A stretch of 57,158 nucleotides of DNA from an uncultured Schlesneria sp. (GCA_903840265.1 CAIMFH010000099.1:1-57158), one strand, 5' to 3'. Positions 1 through 10,090 are shown, counted from the first letter of the stretch. The notes: a model not told the origin generated them from the sequence alone. Program-made: numbers and translations.

Positions 1-124
1 ATCTGCTTTACATCATGTTCATCCTGCGAAACACAAGACGACACCAAACCACACCGCGAGACGATCCAGCAGGTTGAGACTCGCGAGTTGACTTACCAAA
101 CAGTCCCAGAAAGGACCTTCCGCC

Positions 125-436
125 ATGACGACTTTCGCTGCCCTGATCAATGACGAATCTGGTTTCATCGTTTCCGCCGAATTGGTTCTGGTCTCGACCA
201 TCGCTGTGCTGGCCATGATCGTTGGACTGTCGGAAGTCGCCATCAATGTCAATCACGAACTCGAAGATGTCGGTTCAGCCTTCGGTTCGATCAACCAGAC
301 GTTCTGCGTCAAAGGAATCAAAGGCTGCCAAGGTTACAGCAGCGGTACTGAATTCCGAGACAACATCGATAGCTGTGATTCGAACAGCGATATCATGGGT
401 GTCAGCACCCAGGGTGAAGGCTCATCGAACTACTAA
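125..436 (+). CDS. Flp/type IV-like pilin or pseudopilin, small
   Basis: A 103-residue protein starting at an ATG preceded by an AAGGA ribosome binding site. Residues about 9-40 look like a type IV prepilin N-terminus: a short polar leader ending in Gly (INDESG), then Phe, a Glu six residues after the presumed cleavage point, and an unbroken hydrophobic stretch of about 20 residues. The rest is a small Ser/Gly/Asp-rich domain with three Cys residues that could form a disulfide. Its size is like that of Flp pilins or small pseudopilins processed by a prepilin peptidase and assembled in the envelope. No peptidase or assembly ATPase gene is nearby, so the partner machinery lies elsewhere. The hydrophobic N-terminus is seen directly; pilin function is inferred. 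Confidence 0.6.
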   Translation: MTTFAALINDESGFIVSAELVLVSTIAVLAMIVGLSEVAINVNHELEDVGSAFGSINQTFCVKGIKGCQGYSSGTEFRDNIDSCDSNSDIMGVSTQGEGSSNY

Positions 437-478
437 GCTTAAGGTTCATCTGCCTGAGCACCTCACCAAAAACAAAAC

Positions 479-530
479 CGGCCGCGGGTCTCTCGCAACA
501 GACGAGACCCGCGGCCGTGATGTTTTCTTT
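479..530. terminator. Strong rho-independent terminator, probably bidirectional
   Basis: A 14-bp perfect stem (479-492 with 504-517) with an 11-nt loop lies between two convergent genes. On the plus strand it is followed by TGATGTTTTCTTT. On the minus strand the flank reads GGTTTTGTTTTT, so it can end transcripts from both sides. Confidence 0.85.
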
Positions 531-544
531 GACCCGCGACAGCC

Positions 545-1384
545 TTATTCAGTCTTCACTCGCACACCAGCCTTGATGAGTTCCGCGAATTCGCCTTTGA
601 AATTGGCGGAAAGCGGATTGCCCGCGAGATACAAATTCCAATACGGGGCGAATCGCCGCTCCCCAGCAGCATCCTTCTTTGCCATCTCAACCAGCGGTGA
701 CAAATCGCTCAATTGATTGCGTTCGAGGAAGGTATACCGCAGTTCGGTCATATCCTTCAGCGGCGTGACATCCTTCACCTGATTGTCTTTCAGGTCGAGA
801 CGTTCCAAGCGCAACGCTTTCAAGGGCGTGATATCGGAAACTTTATTCTTTTCCAGGTACAGCGAGTAAACCTTCGTCAGTTCGGCAATAGGAGCCACCG
901 ATTCCACCTGATTGCGGCTGAGATACAGGTTCTGCAATGCCTTCAGAGTCACCAAGCCATCCAGTTTCTGGATTTGGTTGTCGTCGAGTTGCAGATACTG
1001 CAGTTTGACCAGTTTTCCCAGCGGTGCGACATCGACAATCTGATTCTTGGCGAGATCAAGCGATTGAATATTGACGCATTCTTCGAGTGGTTTGACGTCC
1101 TTGATCTTGTTGCCCGTCAGTCGCACTTCCATCAAATTGCGGCATTTCTCCAAACCAGTCAGATTCTCGATTCCGCGATTCGGGGCTTTCAGGAAGTAGA
1201 TCGTGGCGACATCTTCGTCGGTGATCTTCTTCGCCTTGTCAGTCTTGTCGATCTGCTTCTGCTTCAGAATCTCGCGAATGACCGTATCCAGATTTGCGTC
1301 TGGAAACTCGACATCGCCGGCATTCACGACGGATGCGATTGAGACAGTCAGCAACACGGCCAGATATCTTGTCCAACTCAGCAT
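545..1384 (-). CDS. Secreted leucine-rich repeat protein (SDS22/internalin type)
   Basis: A 279-residue protein. I place the start at 1384 because the protein then begins with a clean signal peptide (hydrophobic core, cleavage after Val-Asn-Ala near residue 22); an upstream in-frame ATG would put 28 polar residues before it. After a helical cap domain (residues about 25-70) there are roughly seven 22-residue LRRs of the form LxxLxLxxNQIxDVxPLxxL, ending in a short C-terminal cap. Such proteins are exported and act by protein-protein binding; the partner cannot be read from the sequence. It is transcribed alone, divergent from the gene at 1634. Confidence 0.85.
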   Translation of the reverse strand: MLSWTRYLAVLLTVSIASVVNAGDVEFPDANLDTVIREILKQKQIDKTDKAKKITDEDVATIYFLKAPNRGIENLTGLEKCRNLMEVRLTGNKIKDVKPLEECVNIQSLDLAKNQIVDVAPLGKLVKLQYLQLDDNQIQKLDGLVTLKALQNLYLSRNQVESVAPIAELTKVYSLYLEKNKVSDITPLKALRLERLDLKDNQVKDVTPLKDMTELRYTFLERNQLSDLSPLVEMAKKDAAGERRFAPYWNLYLAGNPLSANFKGEFAELIKAGVRVKTE

Positions 1385-1633
1385 TCGTCTGTCTCCAGCA
1401 ACAGAATCAGGGTGAGAACTCGTGGCACGATCGAATTCGTGCCAGGCGGGCATCATCGATCCGTGCAATGTACCCGTGGCGAGAGGGGGTTCTCAAGTCC
1501 GCATGAGCATTGAACACTCGTCTCGGTCGGACTTTCCGAAGAGCCGATATCCAGCAGAGCTCACGATTTGGCGTTTGGTTCGCTACAATCGCATCGCAAT
1601 TCGCCGTGTCTTTGGCAATCCGCGGAGGTCGTG

Positions 1634-2620
1634 ATGACTTTCAGAATTCGAACCTACTGCCTGGTCCGGTACGTAGTGATCTGCATGCCCCTGGTGGCGT
1701 CTATGGTCGGAACGGCAGTTCGAGCCGACGAAATCGCGGCCGATCTTGATGTCCCCAAGATAACTAAGCTGATCGACCAACTGGGCTCAGTGTTCTTCGA
1801 GGAGCGTGAGGCGGCCGCCAAGGAACTTCGAAGCCTCGGCCAGCAGGCGATTCCGTTACTGCAAGAAGCTCGGACTCACAAGTCTGCAGAAATTCGCTCG
1901 CGAGTTGCTGCGCTATTGCGACAGCAGGCACTTACTTTAGGTGAGGCCGTTCAAGCGTTCGCCAAGCAGCGCGATGAGGACCTCAATCTCGAAGAGGGCA
2001 TGTGGTTGATTGCTCGAATCCTGAATCATGATGTCCAGCAAGCGACGTTAACCCGCCAACTCGATCAGTTAGCAGATGCGGTCCGCAAGAAATTGGGCAA
2101 GATCGAACCTAAGTCTGTTGCACCGGATCGCATGGTGACCGTCTTGCGCGAAGTTCTGTTCGATCAAGAGAAATTTGGCGGCAACTTCGACGATTATCAG
2201 AACCCGGCCAATAGTTCGCTGGAGAAGGTGTTAGAGACGAAGCAGGGTCTTCCCATTTTAGTTTCGCATGTGGTGATTGCCGTCGGGCGCCGATTGGATC
2301 TGCCGATTGTCGGTGTTCCGACTGCAGGCCGCTACATCGTGAAATATGATGGCAAACGAGCGGCACCAGGCTTGCCGACTCAGGACATTTTTCTCGACCC
2401 CTTCAACAATGGAAAAGTTCTGACCCGCATCGATCGAATGGAGTCGTTTCCCGATCACGATCCCGACCGGATGGTTGACCCGCAATCGGCGCGTCGCGAT
2501 CTCATCCGGATGTTGAATAACATGGAATCCCACTTGTTCAATCGCGACGAGATCACGAAGGCCTATCAGGCGGTTGAGTTTCGCGTCGCCCTGGAGCAGA
2601 CGGCGAAAACGCCAGAATGA
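1634..2620 (+). CDS. SirB1-like transglutaminase-fold protein with HEAT-like N-terminus, secreted
   Basis: A 328-residue protein. The ATG at 1634 is chosen because GGAGG lies 5 nt upstream and because the product then starts with a signal peptide (residues 1-30, ending near Val-Arg-Ala-Asp). Residues about 35-90 form a HEAT-like helical pair with a motif FFEEREAAAKEL, common in planctomycete exported proteins. Residues about 130-290 match the Transglut_core2/SirB1 family: an NSSLEKVLETKQGLPI motif, a VGRRLDLPIVGVP motif and FLDPFNNG. Members of this family often lack a full Cys-His-Asp triad, and no clear catalytic Cys is seen here, so enzymatic activity is uncertain. It stands alone, 90 bp before the next gene. 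Confidence 0.75.
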   Translation: MTFRIRTYCLVRYVVICMPLVASMVGTAVRADEIAADLDVPKITKLIDQLGSVFFEEREAAAKELRSLGQQAIPLLQEARTHKSAEIRSRVAALLRQQALTLGEAVQAFAKQRDEDLNLEEGMWLIARILNHDVQQATLTRQLDQLADAVRKKLGKIEPKSVAPDRMVTVLREVLFDQEKFGGNFDDYQNPANSSLEKVLETKQGLPILVSHVVIAVGRRLDLPIVGVPTAGRYIVKYDGKRAAPGLPTQDIFLDPFNNGKVLTRIDRMESFPDHDPDRMVDPQSARRDLIRMLNNMESHLFNRDEITKAYQAVEFRVALEQTAKTPE

Positions 2621-2710
2621 TCACTCGCTGGGAGTGACGCAGGGCTTGCATCGATCGAGAAAACTGTCAGTATCTGCGGCGAATGATCTCGACCCATTTT
2701 TCGAAGCAGC

Positions 2711-3583
2711 ATGACCGTATCTTCTGGTGATCCGATTGACGATTGTTTAGCCGCCGTCCGACGACGTTGGACAGCCACGCCGCGGGTCGGAATCGTGCTC
2801 GGGACTGGACTGGGGGGCTTCGTCAGTCAGATCCAGATTGAAGCGGCCTTTGAACGTGAGAACCTACCTCGTTTTCCTGCCGCCACGGCGATGAGCCATC
2901 GTGGGCGGCTGGTCTGCGGGCGCATCGGCGACTTGCCGATTGTCGCGATGGAAGGACGATTCCACGTCTACGAGGGGCATTCGCTCGACTTGATTACGTT
3001 GCCAATTCGCCTGATGCGCGCTTTGGGAATCGAACTGCTGATCCTGACGAATGCGAGTGGCGGGCTGAATCCCGATTTTGGTGTTGGCGACATCGTCATG
3101 TTGACCGACCACATGAATTTCATGGGGATCAACCCCTTAGTCGGTCCGAATGACGATCGTTTCGGTCCCCGATTTCCCGATATCTCCGAAACGTATTCGC
3201 AGCACTGGCGAAATGTTGCCGCGAGCGTGGCAAGTGAGAGCGGGATCTTGCTTCGGCAGGGGGTCTACGTTGGCGTGACGGGCCCAAACTATGAAACCAA
3301 AGCGGAGATTCGTTTTTTTCGCATGGCCGGCGCGGATGTGATCGGGATGTCGACCGTCCCGGAAGCACTGGTCGCAGCGCATGCGAGTCTGCCAGTCCTG
3401 GGGTTTTCGGTGGTCACGAATGAGTGTCTTGCGCCAAATACGACTCCCGTCCGAGGTGAGGATGTCGTTGCGGTGGCCAATGCCGCAGCGGATCGCCTGC
3501 AAAAACTGCTGTTGGGAATCTTAGGGCAGTTTCCGATGTGCCTGCCTAGAGGCCTCGGGCCGCAGCATTCGAGCTTTATGTAG
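2711..3583 (+). CDS. punA: Purine nucleoside phosphorylase (trimeric type)
   Basis: A 290-residue enzyme that splits purine nucleosides with phosphate to the free base and ribose-1-phosphate, in purine salvage in the cytoplasm. The family signatures are complete: GIVLGTGLGG phosphate loop (residues 27-36), H85 in the GRFHVYEGH motif, the NASGG motif near 114-118, E195 in GPNYETKAE (base binding) and N237 in VVTNECLAPN (purine specificity). Length is normal for the low-molecular-mass trimeric class. The last 15 or so residues are not part of the conserved fold. No strong ribosome binding site is seen before the ATG. A second phosphorylase-superfamily enzyme lies at 4913, so nucleoside metabolism is represented twice here. 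Confidence 0.92.
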   Translation: MTVSSGDPIDDCLAAVRRRWTATPRVGIVLGTGLGGFVSQIQIEAAFERENLPRFPAATAMSHRGRLVCGRIGDLPIVAMEGRFHVYEGHSLDLITLPIRLMRALGIELLILTNASGGLNPDFGVGDIVMLTDHMNFMGINPLVGPNDDRFGPRFPDISETYSQHWRNVAASVASESGILLRQGVYVGVTGPNYETKAEIRFFRMAGADVIGMSTVPEALVAAHASLPVLGFSVVTNECLAPNTTPVRGEDVVAVANAAADRLQKLLLGILGQFPMCLPRGLGPQHSSFM

Positions 3584-3737
3584 TGGCTCTGGCAGTAGTT
3601 AAGCAGGCCGAGTGAGTCTCCAAATGGGCAATCGGTCCATTTGATGACAAGTCGGACATTGCTTGAACCGATCTGCGATTGTTTGTGTCCACGGACATTG
3701 ACGAATTCCCAAAGCAGCAGACATACTACTGCAACGA

Positions 3738-3775
3738 ACCGCCGGGCTAACGCCGATGCGGCGGTGTTTTGTTCA
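3738..3775 (+). terminator. Candidate terminator after punA
   Basis: Two alternative hairpins end at the same place: ACCGCC (3738-3743) with GGCGGT (3760-3765), or the compact CGCCG-ATG-CGGCG (3751-3763). Either is followed by GTGTTTTGTTC. The stem is short, so this is only a candidate; it lies just before serC. Confidence 0.45.
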
Positions 3776-3797
3776 TTTGATTGAGGAATGGCGACGC

Positions 3798-4883
3798 ATG
3801 ACGCAGCGGATTTGGAACTTCTCGGCCGGGCCCGCGGTCCTGCCGGAATCGGTATTGGAAGAGGCTCGCAATAACCTGATGTCGCTGGGGAACACCGGCA
3901 TTGGCATCCTCGAGCACTCACACCGAGGCAAAGCATTCCTCGCTGTTTACGAAGAAACAGTCGCCCTCTGTCGTGAAATCGGTGGTATCCCCGATGACTA
4001 CGATCTGCTGTTCCTGCAAGGTGGGGCCTCTACACAGTTCTTCATGCTACCGATGAGCCTGTTGTCGAAAGACCAGACCGCCGACTACCTGGTGACAGGA
4101 GCCTGGTCCGAGAAAGCACTCGAAGAAGCTGCTCGATACGGCAAAACTCACGTCGCCTGCTCCAGCGAAGACAAGAATTTCTCTTACATTCCCAAGACGT
4201 GCAACTACAGCGAGAAGCCGACATACGTTCACTACACGTCCAATAACACGATCTTCGGTACTCAATGGAGCGGCATGCCGCCCGTTCCTGCCAATGTCGA
4301 TCTGATCTGTGACGCCAGCAGCGACATCTTTTCGCGTCCAATCGACATCGCCAAGCATGGAGTCGTGTACGCGGGTGCCCAGAAGAATCTCGGTCCGTCC
4401 GGCGTGACACTTGTGATCATGCGCAAGGATCTTGTGGAACGCGGTTCCAAAGACGTACCGACGATGCTGCAGTATCGGACGCATGCCAAGAACGATTCGA
4501 TGTACAATACCCCGCCAACATTCGCGATCTACCTGGTCGGCCTGGTCCTGAAGTGGATCAAGCAGAAGGGTGGCCTGGAAGTCATGGGCGACTTGAATCG
4601 ACGCAAGGCCGGAAGGTTGTACTCGTATCTCGATCAAAGCAAACTGTTCAAGGGAACAGCCGCGGTCGACAGCCGATCGCAAATGAATGTCACCTTCGTC
4701 ACTGGCAATGCCGACGTCGATTCCAAGTTCTGCTCGGCCGCGACGAAAGCGGGCTTCGACGGACTGAAGGGACATCGCAGCGTCGGCGGGATGCGAGCGA
4801 GTATTTACAACGCCTTCCCTGAAGCGGGCGTCGATGCCCTGATTGACTTCATGCGGAAATTCGAAGCCGAGAATCCAGCCTGA
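3798..4883 (+). CDS. serC: Phosphoserine aminotransferase
   Basis: A 361-residue PLP enzyme converting 3-phosphohydroxypyruvate and glutamate to phosphoserine (serine synthesis), also used in pyridoxine synthesis. The start at 3798 gives the canonical opening [13 protein letters not shown]; an upstream in-frame ATG would add 14 residues not typical of SerC. Visible hallmarks are the FSAGPA N-terminus, HSHRGK (substrate binding), the GGAS phosphate-binding turn near 75-78, and the Schiff-base lysine K196 in [10 protein letters not shown]. The C-terminus has the expected [15 protein letters not shown] motif. Length is normal. It is followed after 29 bp by the nucleosidase-like gene, and the two may be co-transcribed. 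Confidence 0.96.
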   Translation: MTQRIWNFSAGPAVLPESVLEEARNNLMSLGNTGIGILEHSHRGKAFLAVYEETVALCREIGGIPDDYDLLFLQGGASTQFFMLPMSLLSKDQTADYLVTGAWSEKALEEAARYGKTHVACSSEDKNFSYIPKTCNYSEKPTYVHYTSNNTIFGTQWSGMPPVPANVDLICDASSDIFSRPIDIAKHGVVYAGAQKNLGPSGVTLVIMRKDLVERGSKDVPTMLQYRTHAKNDSMYNTPPTFAIYLVGLVLKWIKQKGGLEVMGDLNRRKAGRLYSYLDQSKLFKGTAAVDSRSQMNVTFVTGNADVDSKFCSAATKAGFDGLKGHRSVGGMRASIYNAFPEAGVDALIDFMRKFEAENPA

Positions 4884-4912
4884 CGTCTCAAGCTGAAGAT
4901 CTGAGCGACCCA

Positions 4913-5680
4913 ATGAACTCCAACGACGTTGCCGCCATCGACGCCGCCCGCGCGGATGTCGGCATCGTCTGTTCTCTACCGATTGAGATCGCGGAGTTCT
5001 TGGGACGCTGTAAACGATTGAAAACCTACAGCGGTGGCCAGTTCAAGTTTGTGGGCGGGCTCTGCGGCGACATCAGAATCGCCATCGTGGAAGCGGGGAT
5101 GGGGCCGGCACGAGCCACGCGTGCCACCCACGCGTTGCTCGACGCGCATCAACCTCGCTGGATCGTGTCGACGGGATTTGCCGGCGCGTTAAATACCGAT
5201 TTGAAGCGAGGCCACATTGTGGTGGCGAATGAAATCGTCGGCCTGAACAGTGAACCGTTACAGATTGATCTCGGTATGGCTTCGGATCCTGCGAGCGGCC
5301 TGCACGTGGGCCGGACCTTGACCGTCGACAAGATGATTCGCACGATCGAGGAAAAGCGTGCCTTGGCAGAGCAAACCGGAGCGATTGCTGTCGACATGGA
5401 GACCTTGGCCGTGGCCACCGTGTGTCGACAGACTAAAACGCGGTTCATGGCCGTGCGGGCGATTAGCGACGATCTGTCGACCGATTTGTCACCGGAAATC
5501 TTGAGCTTGGTGGGTGACACCGGAGCAATCCGATTTGGCGCGGTGATCGGCTCACTCTGGAAGCGGCCTTCGAGCATCAAAGACATGTGGCGCATGCGTG
5601 AACATGCGATGGATGCCTCGGAAAAACTAGCCAGCTTTCTGGTAGGAACGGTGACACAGTTACACAGCGCGACGATTTGA
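4913..5680 (+). CDS. Nucleoside phosphorylase-superfamily enzyme (MTAN/PNP_UDP_1 fold)
   Basis: A 255-residue cytoplasmic protein of the phosphorylase superfamily that includes MTA/SAH nucleosidase, futalosine hydrolase and the hopanoid-associated phosphorylase. Seen directly: VSTGFAGALNTDLKRGHIVVA (nucleoside-binding loop, about residues 83-103), VDMETLAVATVC (the VDME ribose-binding motif), and the ISDD segment where the family places its catalytic Asp. The exact substrate cannot be read from these motifs. It sits between serC (29 bp) and the BtpA-family gene (13 bp), so the three probably form one transcript. A role in clearing a nucleoside by-product is plausible but inferred. Confidence 0.75.
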   Translation: MNSNDVAAIDAARADVGIVCSLPIEIAEFLGRCKRLKTYSGGQFKFVGGLCGDIRIAIVEAGMGPARATRATHALLDAHQPRWIVSTGFAGALNTDLKRGHIVVANEIVGLNSEPLQIDLGMASDPASGLHVGRTLTVDKMIRTIEEKRALAEQTGAIAVDMETLAVATVCRQTKTRFMAVRAISDDLSTDLSPEILSLVGDTGAIRFGAVIGSLWKRPSSIKDMWRMREHAMDASEKLASFLVGTVTQLHSATI

Positions 5681-5693
5681 GAGAGATATCCGC

Positions 5694-6500
5694 ATGTCAC
5701 TTCTCCCTTCCTGGTCGACGGTCAAGATCCCGATCGTGGGAATGCTGCACTCGCCACCGCTGCCCGGATCGGCAGACTATCGCGGCGATTTCGACTCAGT
5801 CCGCCAGTTTGTCCTGCGCGATGCCGAGTTGCTGCGCGATGGGGGCGTCGATGGATTGATGCTCGAGAATTTTGGTGACACGCCGTTCTATCCTGATCGA
5901 GTTCCGGCCATCACAGTCGCCGCGATGACCGAGTTGGCCGCAGCAGTCCGCCAGCGAGTCGCGCTTCCGCTCGGAATCAATGTGTTACGCAACGACGGCC
6001 GTAGTGCCTTGGCGATTGCCGCCGTCTGCGGAGCCGAATACATTCGAGTCAATGTCCTGTGCGGCGCTCGGGTCACAGATCAAGGCCTGCTGCAAGGGAT
6101 TGCTCACGACTTGCTGCGTGAACGGACGACGCTTGGCTGCCAGCACATTCGGATTCTGGCGGATGTCGACGTGAAGCACTCCGCCCCGTTGGCAGCACGA
6201 CCGATTGAAGTTGAGACGAAAGATCTGGTCGAGCGAGCTCATGCCGACGGAGTGATCGTATCCGGTCAGGCGACGGGCGATCCAACCGACGCGTCCACAT
6301 TGGCGATTGTTCGCCGTGCCACAGCGGTCCCCGTGTTCGTGGGAAGCGGCGTGGCAGCCTACAATGTCGCCGGCCTCATTCAATCCGGCGCAAGTGGTTT
6401 GATCGTCGGCAGTTCCTTGAAGCGAGACGGCGACATCGGGAAGCCGATCGATCCTGATCGCGTTCGCGAACTCGTCAAGATTGTGCGCGCTTGCGGCTAG
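5694..6500 (+). CDS. BtpA/SgcQ family TIM-barrel protein
   Basis: A 268-residue protein preceded by GAGAGAGATATCCGC. Family signatures include VGMLHSPPLPGS near the N-terminus, DAELLRDGGVDGLMLENFGDTPF, PLGINVLRND, EYIRVNVLCGARVTDQG and the C-terminal GSGVAAYNVAGLI / GLIVGSSLKRDG phosphate-binding turn. BtpA was first described as a factor stabilising photosystem I in cyanobacteria, but homologues are widespread in non-phototrophs and look like TIM-barrel enzymes binding a phosphorylated ligand. It starts only 13 bp after the nucleosidase-like gene, which suggests a shared pathway. Its reaction is unknown. Confidence 0.85.
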   Translation: MSLLPSWSTVKIPIVGMLHSPPLPGSADYRGDFDSVRQFVLRDAELLRDGGVDGLMLENFGDTPFYPDRVPAITVAAMTELAAAVRQRVALPLGINVLRNDGRSALAIAAVCGAEYIRVNVLCGARVTDQGLLQGIAHDLLRERTTLGCQHIRILADVDVKHSAPLAARPIEVETKDLVERAHADGVIVSGQATGDPTDASTLAIVRRATAVPVFVGSGVAAYNVAGLIQSGASGLIVGSSLKRDGDIGKPIDPDRVRELVKIVRACG

Positions 6501-6659
6501 CGGCCTGCTGAACCTTTATTCTGAGGCAATGTCTACATTGTGTCGTCTGCCGGCACTAATCGGTTCGCCGCTGAAACTGGCTTCAGGCGAGGGGAATTGG
6601 TAGCTTATCTGCTCGCGAGTTTGACGATTCTGGCTAGATAAATAAGGTGTTCTTGATCG

Positions 6660-7049
6660 ATGCTTGAGATTAGTGGCCCCGACTTTTCGAAGTCTGATCT
6701 GATTCCCGTGATCGCGCAAGACGTCACGTCCGGTGATGTGTTGATGCTCGCCTATATGAACGCCGAAGCCTATGCCGAAACGATGCGAACAGGCCGCGTG
6801 TGCTATTACAGCCGCAGTCGGCAAAAGCTATGGCGCAAGGGTGAAGAGAGCGGTAACGTTCAAGAATTGAAGGCTCTGTTCTACGATTGTGATGCCGACA
6901 CGTTGCTCGTGAAGGTGAATCAAATCGGTGGTGCGGCCTGCCATGAAGGCTTCAAGAGCTGCTTTTTCCGCCAGATAGACCCCCAATCCGGAGCGGTCAC
7001 TGTCATCGGAGAGCGAGTCTTCGACCCCAAAGTGGTTTACAAAAAATAG
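6660..7049 (+). CDS. hisI: Phosphoribosyl-AMP cyclohydrolase
   Basis: A 129-residue enzyme for the third step of histidine synthesis, opening the adenine ring of phosphoribosyl-AMP. The sequence holds the whole signature: [43 protein letters not shown] (metal-binding Asp-Cys-Asp) and [10 protein letters not shown] (zinc Cys and the second Cys). It is the monofunctional form without a fused HisE pyrophosphohydrolase. It lies 86 bp upstream of hisG on the same strand, so the two probably share a transcript; the remaining his genes are not in the window. Confidence 0.96.
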   Translation: MLEISGPDFSKSDLIPVIAQDVTSGDVLMLAYMNAEAYAETMRTGRVCYYSRSRQKLWRKGEESGNVQELKALFYDCDADTLLVKVNQIGGAACHEGFKSCFFRQIDPQSGAVTVIGERVFDPKVVYKK

Positions 7050-7135
7050 GTCTGAGCGATTTCGTAAGAGACCAAAACGCAAGTGCGTTACCCGTTCCAA
7101 GCACTGGCTGCCCTACTAATCACGACTGAGTCACC

Positions 7136-8014
7136 ATGTCCGACAAGCTAATCAAACTGGGAATCCCTGCCGGCAGCCTGCAGGACGCGACCGCCGAACT
7201 GTTCAAGAAGGCGGGATACACGATCAAGTTCTCGTCGCGGTCTTACTACCCCGAGATCGACGATCCCGAAATCGAATGCATGCTGATCCGCGCTCAGGAA
7301 ATGGCTCGCTACGTCGAGCAAGGGGTGCTGGATGCTGGGATCACCGGTTATGACTGGATCTTGGAGAACAACGCGCAGGTCCACGAAGTCTGCGAGCTGA
7401 TGTTCTCAAAGGTTAGCCGCCGTCCAGTGCGATGGGTTCTCTGCGTCCCGAACGATTCGCCGGTACAGTCGGTTAAAGACCTACAAGGCAAGCGAATCGC
7501 AACAGAAGTCGTCGGACTGACGCGGCAATATCTCGCGAAGCACGGTGTCGAAGCGAACGTCGAGTTTTCGTGGGGTGCCACGGAAGTGAAGCCGCCCAAG
7601 CTGGCCGACGCAATCGTGGAAGTGACCGAGACAGGCAGTTCTCTACGCGCGAATAACCTGCGAATCGTCGACGAAATCCTGCAAAGCACGACACGGTTGA
7701 TCTCCAACAAAGCCGCGTGGCAAGTCGCGGCCAAGCGAGAAAAGCTGGAAAACATCTCGCTGATGCTGAAATCGTGCTTGGCCGCAGAGGGTAAAGTCGG
7801 CTTGCTGATGAATGTCCGCCGCGTCGACCTCGCCGCAATCCTGCAACAGCTTCCCGCCCTGCAGAAGCCGACAGTAGCATCTCTCTCCGATCCAGACTGG
7901 GTCGATGTCAACACGATCGTCGACGAGTCTTACGTCCGCATGATTGTCCCACGACTGAAAGCAGCTGGAGCGATGGGGATCGTTGAGTATCCGATCAACA
8001 AGATCATCGACTGA
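7136..8014 (+). CDS. hisG: ATP phosphoribosyltransferase, long form
   Basis: A 292-residue enzyme joining ATP and PRPP in the first, feedback-regulated step of histidine synthesis. It is the long form: a two-lobe catalytic region (residues 1 to about 215; [12 protein letters not shown] opening, [24 protein letters not shown], and the PRPP-binding segment [18 protein letters not shown]) followed by the HisG_C ACT-like regulatory domain (about 216-292, ending [14 protein letters not shown]). The long form is inhibited allosterically by histidine and does not need HisZ, in line with no hisZ being seen. It follows hisI. Confidence 0.95.
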   Translation: MSDKLIKLGIPAGSLQDATAELFKKAGYTIKFSSRSYYPEIDDPEIECMLIRAQEMARYVEQGVLDAGITGYDWILENNAQVHEVCELMFSKVSRRPVRWVLCVPNDSPVQSVKDLQGKRIATEVVGLTRQYLAKHGVEANVEFSWGATEVKPPKLADAIVEVTETGSSLRANNLRIVDEILQSTTRLISNKAAWQVAAKREKLENISLMLKSCLAAEGKVGLLMNVRRVDLAAILQQLPALQKPTVASLSDPDWVDVNTIVDESYVRMIVPRLKAAGAMGIVEYPINKIID

Positions 8015-8166
8015 CGTACGAGTCATCGACAGTGCCGTGATGCTTCTCGGTTTCAGTTCCCCTGACGCGGCGCCTGTGTGAAAACGATTCCGCATCGGGA
8101 TCGCTTCTCTTTGGCTTTCAGTCGCTGTTGCCGTAGAACTGCTCGCGTCTTCACACGAGAGCGCTA

Positions 8167-9765
8167 CTATTCCCACTCAATCGTGCTGGGTGGCTTCGAG
8201 CTGATGTCGTAGACGACGCGATTGACGCCGCGAACTTCATTAATGATTCGGGTCGAAATGCGACCCAGAACCTCGTGCGGCATGGGGTACCAATCCGCTG
8301 TCATGAAATCGTCGGTCTGGACGGCACGGACGGCGATGACTTCTTCGTAGGTCCGACCGTCACCCATGACGCCGACTGACTGTACTGGCAGCAACACAGC
8401 GAAGGCTTGTTGGATCTTGCGGTAAAGGCCAGCGGTTCGCAATTCTTCTAACACGATTGCGTCGGCCTCGCGAAGTTTCGTCAGCCGTTCGGCCGTGAGC
8501 GGTCCGAGGCAGCGAACTCCCAGTCCAGGGCCGGGGAATGGATGTCGCCAAACGAGTTCCTCGGTCAGGCCCAATTCGAGGCCCATGCGACGGACTTCGT
8601 CCTTGAAGAGGTCTCGCAATGGCTCGATCAGTTCGAAACCAAGTTCTTCCGGCAGTCCACCGACGTTGTGATGAGCCTTGATCGTGGCCGCGGGACCATC
8701 GGCGTTGGCACCGGATTCGATGACGTCAGGGTACAGTGTCCCTTGAGCCAGGAAGTGGGCGTCTTGAATCGATTCGGCTTCTTTGCGGAAGACTTCGATG
8801 AAGACGCGGCCGATGATTTTTCGCTTCTGCTGCGGATCAGTGACACCGTCGAGTTCCGACAGGAATCGCTCGCTGGCATCCACGACGTGCAGGTCAGTCT
8901 TAAAATGGTTCTGAAAGCGGTCTCGCACCTTTTCGGCTTCGCCCTTACGAAGCAAGCCGTTGTCGACAAAGATGCATGACAGTTGCGACCCAATCGACTT
9001 GTACAAAATCGCCGCCACAACGGACGAATCGACACCACCCGACAATCCACAGATCACGCGGCTCTTGCCGACTCGCTCTCGAATCGTCGTGACTTCGCGT
9101 TCGATCAGCGAACTGATCTTCCAGGTGCCGTGGCAACCGCAGACTTGCTTCACAAAGTTTGACAGCAGTTGAGTGCCGTCGGCAGTGTGAGTGACTTCGG
9201 GATGGAATTGCAGGCCGTAGATGGGCAGCGTCGCATGTTTGACAGCGGCGAAGGGACACGTGGGCGTATCCATCAGTGGGACGAACGAAGTCGTCGCGGC
9301 GTCGGCTTGATCGCCGTGGCTCATCCAAACGGTGGTCGTCGAAGGCAAACCCTTCAGTAGTGGGTCATCCTTAACGATGTGGCAACTGGTCCGCCCAAAC
9401 TCGCGTTTGGCCCCTGGTTTGACGACACCACCAAAGGCCTGCCAGGCCAAATGCATGCCGTAGCAGATGCCAAGAACGGGGATGCCCAACTGGAACACGG
9501 CGGGGTCGACCTGCGGTGCCCCCTTGTCGTAAACGCTTGCGGGACCGCCGGAAAGGATCAATCCGCGCGGGTTAAGCTCGCGAATTCGGTCCAGTGTCAG
9601 ATCGTGCCGAACCAGTTGGCAAAAGACGTTTTGATCGCGAACTCGCCGGGCGATCAATTGCGCGGTCTGGCCTCCGAAATCGAGAACCAGAATCAGTTCT
9701 TCCTGTTTAGGATCGACGAATACTGGATCGGAGCTCTTGGGGGATACCGCGGTTGTCACTGTCAT
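8167..9765 (-). CDS. guaA: GMP synthase (glutamine-hydrolysing)
   Basis: A 532-residue enzyme that aminates XMP to GMP. Domains in order: class I glutamine amidotransferase (residues about 24-205; DFGGQ opening, nucleophile C101 in GICYGMHL, H188 and E190 in FHPEVTHT), ATP pyrophosphatase (PP-loop SGGVDSS at 242-248), and the C-terminal dimerisation domain ending in the canonical PPSTIEWE. Some 20 residues precede the usual start, but the ATG at 9765 is the natural one. It is convergent with hisG across 152 bp and transcribed alone. Confidence 0.97.
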   Translation of the reverse strand: MTVTTAVSPKSSDPVFVDPKQEELILVLDFGGQTAQLIARRVRDQNVFCQLVRHDLTLDRIRELNPRGLILSGGPASVYDKGAPQVDPAVFQLGIPVLGICYGMHLAWQAFGGVVKPGAKREFGRTSCHIVKDDPLLKGLPSTTTVWMSHGDQADAATTSFVPLMDTPTCPFAAVKHATLPIYGLQFHPEVTHTADGTQLLSNFVKQVCGCHGTWKISSLIEREVTTIRERVGKSRVICGLSGGVDSSVVAAILYKSIGSQLSCIFVDNGLLRKGEAEKVRDRFQNHFKTDLHVVDASERFLSELDGVTDPQQKRKIIGRVFIEVFRKEAESIQDAHFLAQGTLYPDVIESGANADGPAATIKAHHNVGGLPEELGFELIEPLRDLFKDEVRRMGLELGLTEELVWRHPFPGPGLGVRCLGPLTAERLTKLREADAIVLEELRTAGLYRKIQQAFAVLLPVQSVGVMGDGRTYEEVIAVRAVQTDDFMTADWYPMPHEVLGRISTRIINEVRGVNRVVYDISSKPPSTIEWE

Positions 9766-10090
9766 CCTTCGGCCGTGTTAGGGTTTCGGCCCAAATTCTC
9801 GGACCGGGAAAAGGAAAGATTTTAGCGTCGAATCGGGCGGAAACAATTCTCACACTTCAGGTAGGGTGGTCGGAATCAAAAAGTTTGTTGATTAGATATT
9901 CGATCACCATTTGCTGTTGCGTACGGTTACTCGTTGACATCAGTCGCGCGCCAGCGGTACAACAAATATCGGGAAATGCCCAATTTTACGAACGGCGCGG
10001 TAGGAACCGTGCTCTAGGCAGTTGGCGTCAAGGATGAGGAGACGCGCAAATCTGTCAGTTGAGGGTGTCTCCATACCTTGAGGAAGCGCA
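9766..10090. other. Intergenic, divergent promoters expected
   Basis: A 325-bp gap between the divergent guaA and the Tyr/Cys-rich protein gene. It must hold both promoters. I see no hairpin, repeat or credible small gene in it. Confidence 0.5.

Noticed and set aside
3584-3797. Riboswitch or leader before serC
   Set aside because: Only a short terminator-like hairpin is seen; no known riboswitch core could be recognised.
4047-4913. Minus-strand frame of 288 codons opposite serC
   Set aside because: The plus strand carries complete serC signatures through the region; the opposite product shows no domain.
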